A DNA stretch of 64,000 nucleotides from Haemonchus contortus (Eukaryota > Nematoda > Chromadorea > Rhabditida > Trichostrongylidae): the NCBI GenBank assembly GCA_000469685.2, contig LS997566.1:17299045-17363044 (forward strand), written 5' to 3'. The notes below the pieces were generated by a model. That model was not told where the DNA came from, searched no databases, and saw only the letters and a list, made by a program, of their open reading frames with translations. A program made the translations under genes and the position numbers. Numbering within the stretch: position 1 is the stretch's first letter; each line of letters begins with the position of its first letter. This document shows positions 1 to 11,700 of this stretch, piece after piece.

Positions 1-790
1 TTTTGTTTTTCATTTTGCTTCTCTTCCTTTCTTTGTGGTACATTGTTGGTTATCTCTTCAAAAATCATGTTGCTTGCTTCTACATTGTCCACGAACTTTT
101 CTCAGACTTTTCTCTGTCTCAGCTCAAGCCCTCATCGTAAAGATTTCATAAAGAAGAATAAATTTTTGCTGAACTTTTTCCCCTTTCCTTTGCTCCCTCT
201 CTCCCATCCGTGCCCCGTTACCCTTATCACGCTAGAGGTGAGATGAATGAATGAAAAACAGCTACATACCGTCCATCCGTATTGCTAAAGGAGGAAGGGC
301 AGTCAGTGAGTGCGCGCGGTTTTGAACAAGCTGTGATGTGATTTAGGTTCATTGAAGAGCTCTTAGTGTGTGCCGTGTATCGTGTTCGTCGTTTCGAGAA
401 GTCTTTCGTCTCTGTCAAGATGGGCGAGGCTTTTTGGATACTTCGCGAAGACTCATCACAATACTTGGAGACATTTCCAAGGTTTCAAGGATACTACCGA
501 ACAGACCTCTTCTCGCCACCCACAAAAACGTGCGGCTAATCGGGCCGCTACCGATGAGTTTCTTGACCACTCTGCACATAGCCTGGATAGACTTGGACAG
601 TACTCAGCCCCGACAGCCCTGCTACTCGTGGATACCAATTTATCAGAAACAGTGATTTAGATAAACCTCATTTTCCTGAACGTGAAGGACTTTCCAATAC
701 GGCAGCATTGAATGAGACTGCTCGGTAAAGGCTCGTCAATTCACGGGAATAGAACAGGCTTGGCTGCCCAGAGGAGAGTCCTAAGTGGCG
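1..790. other. No recognised gene
   Basis: Pyrimidine-rich at the start. Overlapping open frames of about 95 codons at 368-660 (+) match nothing I recognise and have no convincing splice context. They are left uncalled. Confidence 0.5.
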
Positions 791-793
791 GTC

Positions 794-828
794 TGTACTG
801 TCAATGCATCGCATGCATTGACAGTACA
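794..828. repeat. Perfect 16-base hairpin
   Basis: Arms 794-809 and 813-828 are exact reverse complements (TGTACTGTCAATGCAT and its complement) with a 3-base loop. It sits just before the readable start of the RTE endonuclease remnant. Confidence 0.85.
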
Positions 829-1548
829 TGTATCGAAAGTCTAAGGATGCCAAGCTAGAAAGATCAAGTACGTCGTCATCGGATCGACCAAGACGAGACG
901 GTGTCGCCTGCTGCACGTCGTGTTCGAGACCGAAGACGTGTTCCTTGGAACGCACGGTAGAACAGGCGCTAGCAGTAAAGGTGTCCTTCTCAACTCGCAC
1001 TCGGCCATGAACAACACGGAAGCTAGACAACTCGAGAGTACGTTTTGCAGTTGGGAAGATGTGGCTCAACGTTAGCTCTAACAATATTCGTCGCCTACGC
1101 ACCAAAATCAAGCTACGAGGAGGGGGAGCTAAAAGCGTTTAATAGGAACCTGGAAGGGCCCCTTAGAAAGGACTACTTTGACATCATCGTAGGTGATTTC
1201 ATCCCTAAAGACGGCCCTAGAAGAACGGCTTAAGAGCTACTTATCGCGGCTCAGGGTAAGGAGAGGAGTGAGCAGGGTGCGAGGCTGTCCGAGTTTATTA
1301 TGTATGGTACCAGGCGGCTACGCGCGCTCTCGCGTGCGCTAGGGCTCTAGCCATGAGAAACGAGCCCCATGAGCTGATTTTCATTATAGACCTTTATCGG
1401 ATTAATGAGTTTCCGCTCAAACCTCGCCTACTGTGTTCGGAGTCTGGTCCTGTCACCTACTATAAGTCTTTCCATCCTGTCGCCTGTACTCCTATCAAGT
1501 TTGCACTTTCTAGGTCCATGGAGACAGGAGTTATGAGTTTTTGCCCAA

Positions 1549-1568
1549 AGCCCGCCACTTGTGGGCGG
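1549..1568. repeat. GC-rich hairpin 1 of 4
   Basis: Palindromic core CCGCCACTTGTGGGCGG. Related hairpins occur near 1711-1729, 1867-1885 and 2008-2027, spaced roughly 140-160 bases apart. Confidence 0.75.
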
Positions 1569-1710
1569 AATCTGGTTCTGCCACTCACCATAAGTTTTGC
1601 CACCATGGCACCTGTGCTCCTACCAAGTTTGAACTTTCTAGGTTTATGGGAACTGGAGTTATGGATTTTCGTATATAAATGTAAAAAGGGATGTGAGCTT
1701 CGAGGCACGC

Positions 1711-1729
1711 TCCGCCCATTGTGGGCGGG
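1711..1729. repeat. GC-rich hairpin 2 of 4
   Basis: Core CCGCCCATTGTGGGCGG, a near-perfect palindrome of the same family as the one at 1549. Confidence 0.75.
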
Positions 1730-1815
1730 CCTCCGCTGACATCATTTATGCTGGAGACTCACATCAACTTTTTCCTGCTCTGTTGGCTTTCTCCAAACCG
1801 AGTTATAAATGTTTT

Positions 1816-1860
1816 CATAAAGCATTGCATTTTTGGATCATAAAGCATTGCATTTTTGGA
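1816..1860. repeat. 23-base direct repeat, two copies
   Basis: CATAAAGCATTGCATTTTTG is repeated at 1816 and 1839 inside the GACA-tailed element. Confidence 0.9.
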
Positions 1861-1866
1861 GAACGC

Positions 1867-1885
1867 CCCGCCCATCGGGGGTGGG
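1867..1885. repeat. GC-rich hairpin 3 of 4
   Basis: Core CCGCCCATCGGGGGTGGG, the most diverged of the four. Confidence 0.6.
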
Positions 1886-2007
1886 TTTCCCCAAGTTGGA
1901 TCCAACTTACCAATGCACACCTCCAGCCACCTTTGAACCCCAGTTTTGAAGCCGTCTTGTGCCTGAATTCGAAATCATGGTCCCCAGTACAGTTCATTTC
2001 GATGCAC

Positions 2008-2027
2008 GCCACGCCCACTGTGGGCGG
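2008..2027. repeat. GC-rich hairpin 4 of 4
   Basis: Core CACGCCCACTGTGGGCGG, closest to the GACA tail. Confidence 0.75.
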
Positions 2028-2119
2028 AGCTCTGCCAAGCCGATGTGTGCTTCATACTTCTCGGGGCACAGGTCTGACCCGGTCTCTTCAGGCAGATCTA
2101 AAGGAGCTAAGGAATTTCG

Positions 2120-2152
2120 TGACAGACATACAGACAGACGACAGACAGGCAG
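2120..2152. repeat. GACA-rich tail of the inserted element
   Basis: Short imperfect run of ACAGACAGAC-type repeats introduced by TTTCGTGACA. The same lead-in stands before the giant GACA array at 61768. Confidence 0.8.
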
Positions 2153-3899
2153 ACTGAGCGCTTTATAGTAAGTAGGGTAATACCATCCATTCGCCAGTTC
2201 AAAAGCCCTATTCTTTGCCATGGATATGAGAGTCAAGTGGTGGTGTGGGTCAACATGATAAACTCGTACAGTCCTTCATTTTGCTCATTCCATTCCACAA
2301 TGAAATAAATAGAACAAACCATCGCCATCAAACGTTTTGCCTTACTGATGTTGTTCTTGAAGTTCTACATGGGCTCGGATCATCTTCTCCGCGGCAGACT
2401 CTCTTTTTCAGCGCATGGAGAAAGAGCTGCGAAGTGCAGAAAATAATGCTCTGAGCCCTTCATCAACTGGGACTTCTTCTGTTCCCTAGCGAGTATACGG
2501 GAATATTCGATATCGACAACATCGATGAAGATTACAACAGAACATCTACACGATCGAGCTAGGGAAGCGGAGGGAAGTCTCCCGTCGAATACTCTTGAGC
2601 GGTACGTCAGCAAATAATCGCATGAGCTTTAGGTGATCGCCAGTCAAATTCAGAACATGTGAAGAAGCGATGAAGAATGATCTAAAGGAGAGATGAGCAG
2701 CTGTTTATTCGGGGCCATGAGGAGGGAAGAGCCTCCTACAGCTTTTAAACGGCCACGTCCAGCTGCCCACCTACTATCCTGGGAAGGTAGTAAAACTACA
2801 GTTTCTTCCTTCCGCGATTCGACGTGCCGTCATGCCAATTAAGAATTGTACGCTCGCTTATCGTTAGAACCCTTTCTGAGCTCTCGACGCGGCACGTGTA
2901 GCAATGCAAAGTGCCCACGTGGAAAACTAGCAAGACTATGCTGCTGTACAGGAAGGGAACTTCATACAATAATGTCAACTATCGCCTAATCTGCCTGCTG
3001 CCTGTAATCTACAAACTTTTCGCACGAACCATCCTCAACAGTACTGGCAGAATATAAGATGAAGGACAGTCATGCGAGGAAGCAGGGTTTCGGAGAGGGC
3101 TGGGTATGATAGATTATATCCACAGTGTTACAAGGCTAACAGAAATGGTACATGAAGCAGGCAGTCAGAGTGTATAGAAAGGATGCTTCGTGACCTTAAT
3201 GACAACTTCATGACCAGGATTTCGCCATTTCTTAAGGAAGCCATTGTCAACAGGTAGAGAGGGGTCGTGCAGGGCAATACCGTTTCGCCCGACTTTTCAA
3301 TGTTGCTCTCGAGTAGATTATGCGTCACTTAGAATGGAAAGTGTTAGGAGTATAGATAAGCGGCAGCTTCTCAAATCATCCCCTCTTTGTGGACGAAATC
3401 ATGCCGATAATACCGGAGCCGGTAACAAATAGCAGATAACAAATGCTAGGTGAGTTCGGCAGCGCTTAAGGAAAGATCAACTGAACCTAACGATGACGAT
3501 GTCGAGGATTGGTGCATTAAGCTCATCTTTTTGCCGTGAGAAAGAATATCTCTGGATCCTACGGCTACTTGTATCTACGTTTACAGCTCAACATGATAGA
3601 CGACCCAAGTGTAGAGCTAAGCCGGAGAGGACCGCCCAGCGAGAGTAGTGAAGAGGACAAAGAAGATCCGAATCCACGCTCACCTTCTAGACTCTGTGGT
3701 CCTTCTTGCTTTGATGTACGCTTCGGATGTACCGTCGAAAGCATGATGAAGAAGCGGTCAGTGCCATACAACGCAGTGTGAAAACGATGATGCTCGGACT
3801 TTCCGACACGCCTACCCAAGAGTAGATAGGAATTCGAAGCTACGAGCTCCGTCAGAGAACCGCTGCTCACGTCAAGTAATAATTGGCGCCTAGTATAGT

Positions 3900-5640
3900 T
3901 CACATCGAATCTGTGCTGATTTACCTTATTGATTAATCATAATTTGCATGGTACGCCTCAGAGTTTACATACTCTTATTACGTATGCCTGATACCTTCGC
4001 GTTTTCTGTCTGCCGTTCTGTCCCTTCTAAAATAATGCTGTAAGTAGAATTAAACACTTCTGATGTATCAGTATGCTGCGAACACATTGTGACTACGCTC
4101 TACTGCTACCACCGATAGAGCTATGAAATTTCTAGTACATTCACAGGCCTAAATTTGGATTTTTTTTATTTGAACAAAGTTGCTTAGCGTAGACACGAAG
4201 AAGGAAGGCGTTTACCGCTGGAAAGAAGGGCCCCTACAGTACATAGTGACTATGGCGAATCAGTTAATAAGGCCCTGTGAGTTAGTTAGTCAGTTAGGAC
4301 AATGGATTGGACTCCATTACCGTGTAAGTAATTTCCTCAACCTACTCAGAGCCGCTCAGGACTGTGTTAGCCTCTCACAAGTAAGCCGTCACTTGCAGAT
4401 TGCATCCACCGTACACAACAAGAGGGGACGGAAACGATTGTCAATCAAAATGTAATTTGAATGAAGTGTTTATTCGTCAGTATGACCATTTTCGTGGATT
4501 TTCGTAGGTTATAAATGTTTCCCTCCATGGGCTTATCGTGAAGAAATTCAGGGCCAATCTATCAAGACAGGTGGTTACACACCACCTTTTCCTGCGGCGC
4601 TGTATTCAATCAATAATATAAATAATACATTTTATTCAGACAAGGCGTAACAAATGCCATAGAATATGTTGTCGAACCAAAAGATCGCTGGTGAGTGAAC
4701 CCGACAACTGACCTCACAATTGTGTAGTATGTGCTATCCTAGTGATGGCACAAAAACACATAGATGAACGAGCAGAGAATTATCAATGCACACAATAGAT
4801 ACGATAGATTTGTAAGGGAAGGAAGCGAAGAAAATAATTGATGAGCAGTACCTATTTATGTGAATACTATCAATGAAAGTTAGTAAAGAAGTGATTCAAA
4901 AGTGATAGGATTCCATCAACATTCCACTAACTTCTAGCCAACTGCCAAAACAAACGGTCTTGGCCGCTCAGAACACTATCCACCCCTTTGGACGACATTG
5001 GCAGCGATATCAGGCTACATGGAAGTCTCTGAGGAATTTTGAGGTTGACAGCATTAACAAAACTGGACAAGGTTCGAAGACATGGCGCACAGCGCTGTGT
5101 CAGTTTGTTTGCAACTGACTAAAGTGGTCAATAGTGCCAGATAGCGGCTACAAGTATTCCGAGCGTTGTTGCAGTCTTGTAGAGAACGGAAAAAAAACGA
5201 AAATCTCCAGTGAGCAGCTTTTGAACGACTTTGTGACGTGATGGAAAGTGGGGAAAAGGCAGGAATAGCCCGTCAAGAACGAATCAACAACCACTCCGGC
5301 ACCTTGGCCATGTTCAGAAAAACAGAAATACATAAATAAGTGCCAATGAGGAAAGGCATGATGATGGATACGATAAGAGAAGAAGCATTAGCGAAATATA
5401 TGTTGGCAAAATCGATACAACTAGAAAGATACAATTATCACACATTAAAGATAGAGGAAAACAAAAATAACTTGAGGAATGTACTTAAAGGAATTATCGA
5501 CAACACAAGGCTGAATGAATCGCCCAAGGCGGCCGAAAGACATACAGCTTGGCCTGTGCACTTGTGAATCGGAGCCAAAACTGAGGTTATGACATATACA
5601 TCAAAATATAACAAAAATAGAATTTCTTCATATAGATATA
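3900..5640. other. Downstream of the MCT gene; nothing recognised
   Basis: AT-rich sequence with short open frames only (4180-4455 and 5340-5567, +) that match nothing I know. It probably includes the transporter 3'UTR next to 5652, but no polyadenylation signal is evident close to the stop. Confidence 0.5.
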
Positions 5641-5651
5641 AATCATTCCAG

Positions 5652-5747
5652 TTACTTGGCTTGCCCTTGGGAGTCCTTGGCAAGAGCCTGAGCTTTCGCA
5701 TGTTTCTTTTGGAAATATGGAATTGTGAACAGCATAAGGCCAGATAT
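5652..5747 (-). CDS. MCT exon 13 (residues 561-591, stop)
   Basis: Acceptor tttcag. Encodes the end of helix 12 (ISGLMLFTIPYF), a short basic and alanine/glutamine-rich cytoplasmic tail, and the TAA stop. No convincing AATAAA signal was seen in the first few hundred bases downstream. Confidence 0.94.
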   Translation of the reverse strand: MSGLMLFTIPYFQKKHAKAQALAKDSQGQAK

Positions 5748-8700
5748 CTGAAATAATACAGAATGGATTGAGCTATATACTAAGAACAATAGATGGAAAA
5801 CGACGGTAGAAGCCTTGGAATTGAACCGCAACACTTCCACAGCCACCTATTCCGAAAATCGTGGCCTTGTTTCAAAAAGAATCCTTAGAACATGAAATAA
5901 GTTCACTGCATCATTGGTAAAATTCTATCTCACCAGCACGGTCAGGGGTTCGAATCCCGGATCGATATCCACCTAGGTAAACCAAGCCTTCCATCTCTCC
6001 GGGGTAGGTAAATTGGTACAAGACCCGTCTGGGAGGTTAAAAGCACTGAATTGTATATCGGCTGGCCCCCGCAAGTCATTGTATAGGTCACATACGAACT
6101 CATTACGCCACTGCGATTCTGAATGGAAGTCGAATGCGGGAGCGCATCTCTCAGACGGGATTGATTAACGCCAAAAACTTTATCCTTTCATCCTAACCGG
6201 TAAAATTACTCTGCGAGCCCTGCGACTGAGCGAGATGTTCGGGAGGGAGAAGAACTGACAAAGTTACTCATGGGATGGTATCACTTGAATTTTCGCTCAG
6301 GTATAATCGAACTTATCATGTTATTGAAGTATCATCCCACACCCCTTCCTTACTTTAACTGGTGATGTCGATTCCAGCGAATTGCTTACATATCGCTTTC
6401 GCCAATCATGCCTTCAAATCAACCTATTCATGACAGCTTAATGCTTCGAATGAATGAAAAGTCGACGAGATATTCTGACAGAAGCGGAAGTAATTTCCGT
6501 AAACGGCTTCAAAGAAGAACCTACGATAACCTACATTTTTCCAGAAAAACTTTTCTTTCGTTGAAGTTTTGAATTGATATCTTTATCACGTGTTCACGGT
6601 TCCACCTACTACTTTTTACAATTATGATACTGACGAACTATATTAGTTTTTCAAAAGTACTAGTTTCCCTCTATGAGAGTTTTATAGGTGGGTACTCTAC
6701 ACGTTATAGGTGGTCCTAACAATCTAGTACCCAATAAGAAAGGATGACCCGATGCATAGTTTGTTGTCATCGTGGCCTTAGGAAGTCTCCTCTTGAGGTT
6801 TTGCTTGTCAATTTGGTCTCTTTTTTTTACTTAATATCTTTGCAGATGAAATTTTCGATCATGTTGAAATTTCTGCAACCTTCCAAACCATTTTTGGCCA
6901 AATTTCAGCAGCTCGCGAAATCGCGAAGATATAGAATTGAACCCGATCTCTTGGATTCTGAGAAGGAAACCTATGCACCACCTGAGAGGACTCAGAAAAA
7001 CTTACCAAGAGGTTTGCACCACAAAAGACAAATGACCATACATAAGAGTGAGTGATGTCAGCAAGATATCCAGAGATGGGAGGTCCGAATACGGTTCCCA
7101 CACCCTAAAGATGTTCAATAGAAATGTGTGAGTTTTGAAGGCGTCTACTACGACCGCAGAACGAAACCTAGAACGAAACAGCCTACCTGCCATAGCAAAA
7201 GAAGTCCAAAAGCGTTTGTAAGTTTGTCCAAACCAAGCAAATCGACAAGAATAACACTTGTTAGACAAATGTACGATGATATGGAGAAGCCGAATAATCC
7301 AGCATAAACAGAAAGTGAAACGAAACTCGTGAACAGGTAGCAGAATGACGTGAGTATGCCGCAAATCTAAATCCATATTTTACAATTTTACAGATACTTG
7401 GATACTTTCCTTTATTGGCGCACTCAGTTGAGTGTATAAATAAATAAATAAATAAATAAATACAATAATTGAAGGCACGGTCACGATAATTTTGAGTTAC
7501 CCTTTTTGGGTTGAAAAGTGGAAGTACCGAGTAAAGGATCGGTGGCGAAGAAAGCGATAAAATCCGTCTACTTCAAGCTTTTTAATAGTAGTGGAAGCGG
7601 AGGTTGTACGATATCACCGCGACAGGAGTGCCATGTAGGTTTTTGGACGAGATTTAATTCGCTCCTGACGTGCAAAGAGCTGACTACATCAAGCCATAAC
7701 TGTCCAGATATGCCTTTCGCTGTCGCTATGGGTCATGACAAGTCGTTTGCACTTCCTACCTTGGTTCCCTCGCGAACGGTTAGCCTCGACGAAGCCGTTT
7801 AAACTCGTCCACCACGGGGTGTGGCATTTACACGATACAATCTCTGGCTCCTTATTGTGCTCTATGTAGAACGTTTCTCGCCCTTATAACGACAGCCGTG
7901 GTATAAGGGAGAGCCTCGAATTCAGATTATAGAGAAGTCTCAGAAACCATTTTTATCGTGAACTGTGTTTTCGAGCTTTCGGCGATGCAACAGTTTGAAG
8001 CTTACTCTTAATCGCCGCATATTTGAAAAAAATTGCACTGGTACTTCATTTCTTTCCAATGTGTAGGGCGCCGGCGGTGGTAGAAGGGCGCGGGGAGGGG
8101 GGACGGTGGCTGCTATCCGTGCCAGCAGGACTAGCAGGTTTGCAAAATTTCAAACCCCAATACTTATCCCAGTATCTCGAGCACAATGCTTTGGTCAATC
8201 TTTCTTCCGAGGTCTTTTCCTTTCCCTTCATTCCCCTTACTTGAATTCTCCCATTATTCACGAACTAGGACATTACCACGTGCAACATCTGCCTTTTAAG
8301 AAACTAATTTGTTATTTGAAGGTGAACTAATGAACATTTCCATCCGGTTCCGATCATGTGACATACCGTATGATCTGTCAGTTCATGCATCTTCATAAAT
8401 ATGAAATTCTCGACGATAAAAACTTGCAAAACTCACCGAAAGTGATATGTTGTACATCCAGAGACGATTTCTGGCAACGTCTTCTCCGAGACCATACGGA
8501 AGTGGCAGTCGGTGATCTGCCACAACTCCAAACACGACTCGACCAAGTGTGTTACATAATCCTGAAAGTCATACCATTCGTATCAGGGAGACGACAAGAT
8601 CCAACAGTGACCTTAGTGACTCACCGAAAACGGACAACACTCGGGATGAGCTGGCTGAATCGAGTCCGACACCTTTCATAGCGTGAAGTGGCAGGAAATA

Positions 8701-11700
8701 TAATGGCGAGTTGAATCCAACCGAGGTCAGGAGATTGGAAATAGCAAATATAAGGAAGGTGGGATCGAGGAGAAGAGACAGTGACAACATCCTCGATATC
8801 GTCCTGAAAAGGTTTCAGGTTTCTTGCTGCGTTTCCAACCTTATCTTCTGCTGATTCAGTGAGTATGCAAAATGGAGTTGGCAATATTCGTAAGTTTCCA
8901 AAAGTGAAAAATAATCCTGAATATAAGGGGGAGGAGAATAATCTCGCGGGGTGCCCAAAGCACTTAAATCGAAGAGTGCTTCAGAAGGTTGAAGATTTGA
9001 ATGGCAGAACAACTTGCTTATAGCAGGATAGATCGCCTGCCATCACCAAAACACAGCAGCGATGCAGAGTATCGAAGAGTGAGGATGTATTTCAGAGAAA
9101 ACTACTAGAATTTTGGTTTCTTTGCCCTAGATCACCCGCTTCAAACAAAGCTTGAAAAGCTTCATAAAGCTAGTAAACATTGGATTATGTATTTTCTGAA
9201 GAAGAAGTTCAGGAGGTTCAATCGCGAACTTCAAAAAAGAAAAGGCTTCGAAAACGGTTGGAAAGGTAACCCCTTTCATGCTCGCTCTGCACACGAATGT
9301 TGTGAAGGAACGGCTATCACAGGAATGCATGGAACCTCCGACGAACATTTGAAGAAACTTGTTCACGAGAGTGGTATTTTTTTAGCAAGTTTTGGCCTTT
9401 TGCAAGACATTTGCATTTGCAAGCGCTGGTCAGCCACTGAAGCGTACACCTACAACAAGTCGTCTCAGTTTTTGGAAAGGAGGAACCGCTAGGCCATCAG
9501 ATGCCCCCAGACACTAGGACCGGGTTATCGACAGCTATAATTTTCTTGTTTTTTTTTCCAGGATATTAATTGTCTATCTCTTTTGATACTAATATACTCA
9601 TTTTTCAAGTACATCTGCTCATTTCTAGACGATTTTATTAACTACCACCCATTAATTAATATCCTACCTACTTTTGGTGGCATCTTTATTATAGGAAATG
9701 GAAAAAACGAACTCATCAAATTCAAATTAAAATGTAGCAGAAAATTAAGCAAATAACAAGAAAAAAGGAGAACAAAGAAGCCATCCGACTAGAAGCACAT
9801 ACTTGAACATATGGGAGCCTTCCACATTGTCGGTGGTGGTATCTTCCGAGACCTCCTCGCTAGTTTCCCTGACTTCTCGTAATTTTTCCACTGAGACCGA
9901 TAAAGTTCCACTGAGCGGGCGTCGTTGCAAAGATCCAGTTGACCTGAACACATTTCGTTGGACACTTCGTAATGATTTGGCCCTGGTAATTAAACAGAAT
10001 CACAACTTCTCAAAGTACGCCATGGGTAAAGGGTTACCTGTACTTGTGAGGATGTTCCTTGAATTCGGCAACGTTTGTAATCGACCCAGTGTAGAACACA
10101 TCCTTTCTGTTGATATAGCCAGCATGTCTCTCCCCCACCGTATCGCTTCGCTTTCTCCAGGCACCTGAAAGAATCGTGTTTTTTCAGATGGCTAGTGAAA
10201 CGCTCAAGGAATTTTCACTTAAAAGGTTGATTCATACACAGGCAGCGGTTATCACCAGGTGTTATTGAAGCCTTGAACCAAAACACACAACAGGCTGAAA
10301 TAAATGCAAAGTAGATGAGGATGGCCCGCTCAAGTGGACCAATGCGGCAGGAAGGAAGCGGAATTATAAAACCATCCCTGAGCTAACGACCGCTTCAGGA
10401 ACTGGGACAAGTGAAAGGGGCGATTTATTCGAAAGGAGACGACGGGGTCACCTTACAGGGGTTTACACAGGACAATGTTAGATAAATGGTTCATTTTTGA
10501 CCCGACTGGCGACAAGTTCTTGGTGAAGGGAGGGAAACGTGACGGGAACATACCGACCGTCCCGCCTGGGCGAAAGGAGAACACGTTCAATTGAGTGAAA
10601 CAAGTGGCAGCAGACAGCAATTCAATACCTACCTACCTCACCGTCAATAAAAGCTGTGAGGAAATGGAAGTTACAAGTCTGGCCAAAAAAAGTGAAAGAT
10701 TTCGCAAAGAATTTACTATCACTGCAAACAGATAAGAAAGCCGAGCACTTTTAGCAAACCACTTCCGATTTTGGTCACAAAAGGCTTAGGTCTTAAAATA
10801 ACTCCCAGAAAGAAAAACGGTTCAACTAATAAAAAATACCTACAGTTGGATGAGTGAAGAAGCGAGCTGTAATATATTCTCTCGGGTCCCGCTGCACTTT
10901 TTTTATAGTTGTTAGCATGATCATTTGAACCTTCTATATTAGCATTTCTACCTTAAACTAAACAGCACCGTCGGATGTTGACAGATTTCTACCACTCTCC
11001 CGATGCTCACCGAGAGGGTGGTAGAAACCTTTCTGCAGGCCCATCATTAACTCTCCCTCATGCCTTTATGGTACCTCGGTGCCGTTATTCATCACTTTAG
11101 TTAGAAGTGTTTTCTTCAGTGTAGATGCAAATTAGTGTCAACATCGAACACCAGCGATCTTGTCTAAAATCTACTGCCTGCACTCCAGCAATTTCAATCC
11201 TTACTCGGTGGAGATGACATAAGAAAACTATCTCGAGCTAGAACCATGTATTCTAGCACACTAGTCACCGTTGACACCTTCTGTCTAACAGGCCCACTAA
11301 ATGTGCCGAATTCCTCCTCCTCTTCTCCTATAAAAACCCTTTTCAGTGAAATCATTAGGGAAGGGAGAGGGACAACAAATGTAAAGAATCGTAGTAATGT
11401 GCTTCTCCTTAAAACCAGTCTAAAGACCCTCCGATGGCTGTAAGACAACCACGGAAGTGTGCCAGTAACAATACGAATAACACTTCGAAAAAAAATCTTT
11501 TGATCAATGCAACCTTCTACCTCCTCATAAAAAGGCAGGTAGTTGGAGGGACCACATTTTTTCTATGATTCGAAAAGGAAAACGAGCTTAAGGACCATTT
11601 TGATAAATCAGAATCAGAAGAAAGAAAGAGCTCAAGAAAGGGAGATACGATATATGGAAGATTGAAAGAAATTTTAAAATGGAAAAAATAGAATAAAAGT

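Larger units (their letters stand above)
1303..2178 (+). mobile_element. Non-coding GACA-tailed element inserted in the RTE copy
   Basis: The RTE endonuclease text stops after LSEFIM near 1302 and resumes with an IHSPVQKP-like segment near 2179, which brackets this insert. Inside are diverged repeats of a unit containing CCTATCAAGTTTGCACTTTC or similar (about 1490 and 1621) and four GC-rich hairpins about 150 bases apart. The right end is a GACA-rich tail (2120-2152). No protein domain or clear terminal repeats were recognised, so the class is unknown. Exact ends and target duplication could not be fixed by eye. Confidence 0.7.
840..3890 (+). pseudogene. Decayed RTE-type non-LTR retrotransposon (endonuclease plus reverse transcriptase), interrupted
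   Basis: Reading across frames gives an APE-type endonuclease remnant at about 855-1302 (IKYVVIGSTKTRR, VAYAP, SYEE, IIVGDF, LSEFIM), resuming at about 2180-2640 (QKPYSLPW, ESSGG, TFCLTDV). Reverse-transcriptase remnants follow at about 2640-3890 (NYRLICLLPVIYKLFARTIL, DEGQSCEEAGFRRG, NDNFMTRISPF, VVQGNTVSP, MLGLSDT). Family matches come from knowledge of nematode RTE proteins. Many stops and frameshifts are present. The palm motif A (F-x-D) is missing between about 3110 and 3175, and the FADD motif reads FVDE, so the copy is dead. A roughly 870-base element sits inside the endonuclease at about 1303-2178. Confidence 0.85.

Noticed and set aside
668..1111. 147-codon minus-strand frame
   Set aside because: Antisense to the RTE endonuclease remnant, which explains the sequence on the other strand.
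3565..3903. 112-codon minus-strand frame
   Set aside because: Antisense to the reverse-transcriptase remnant of the RTE copy.
9127..9366. 79-codon minus-strand frame in MCT intron 8
   Set aside because: Not similar to the family, and the 9803 to 8803 join is already in phase and gives helix 7.
11194..11448. 84-codon minus-strand frame in MCT intron 6 with an acidic run
   Set aside because: The next exon (10164) joins in phase to 11862 and carries the conserved pre-helix-7 motif. The site before this frame leads to a stop in the required phase.
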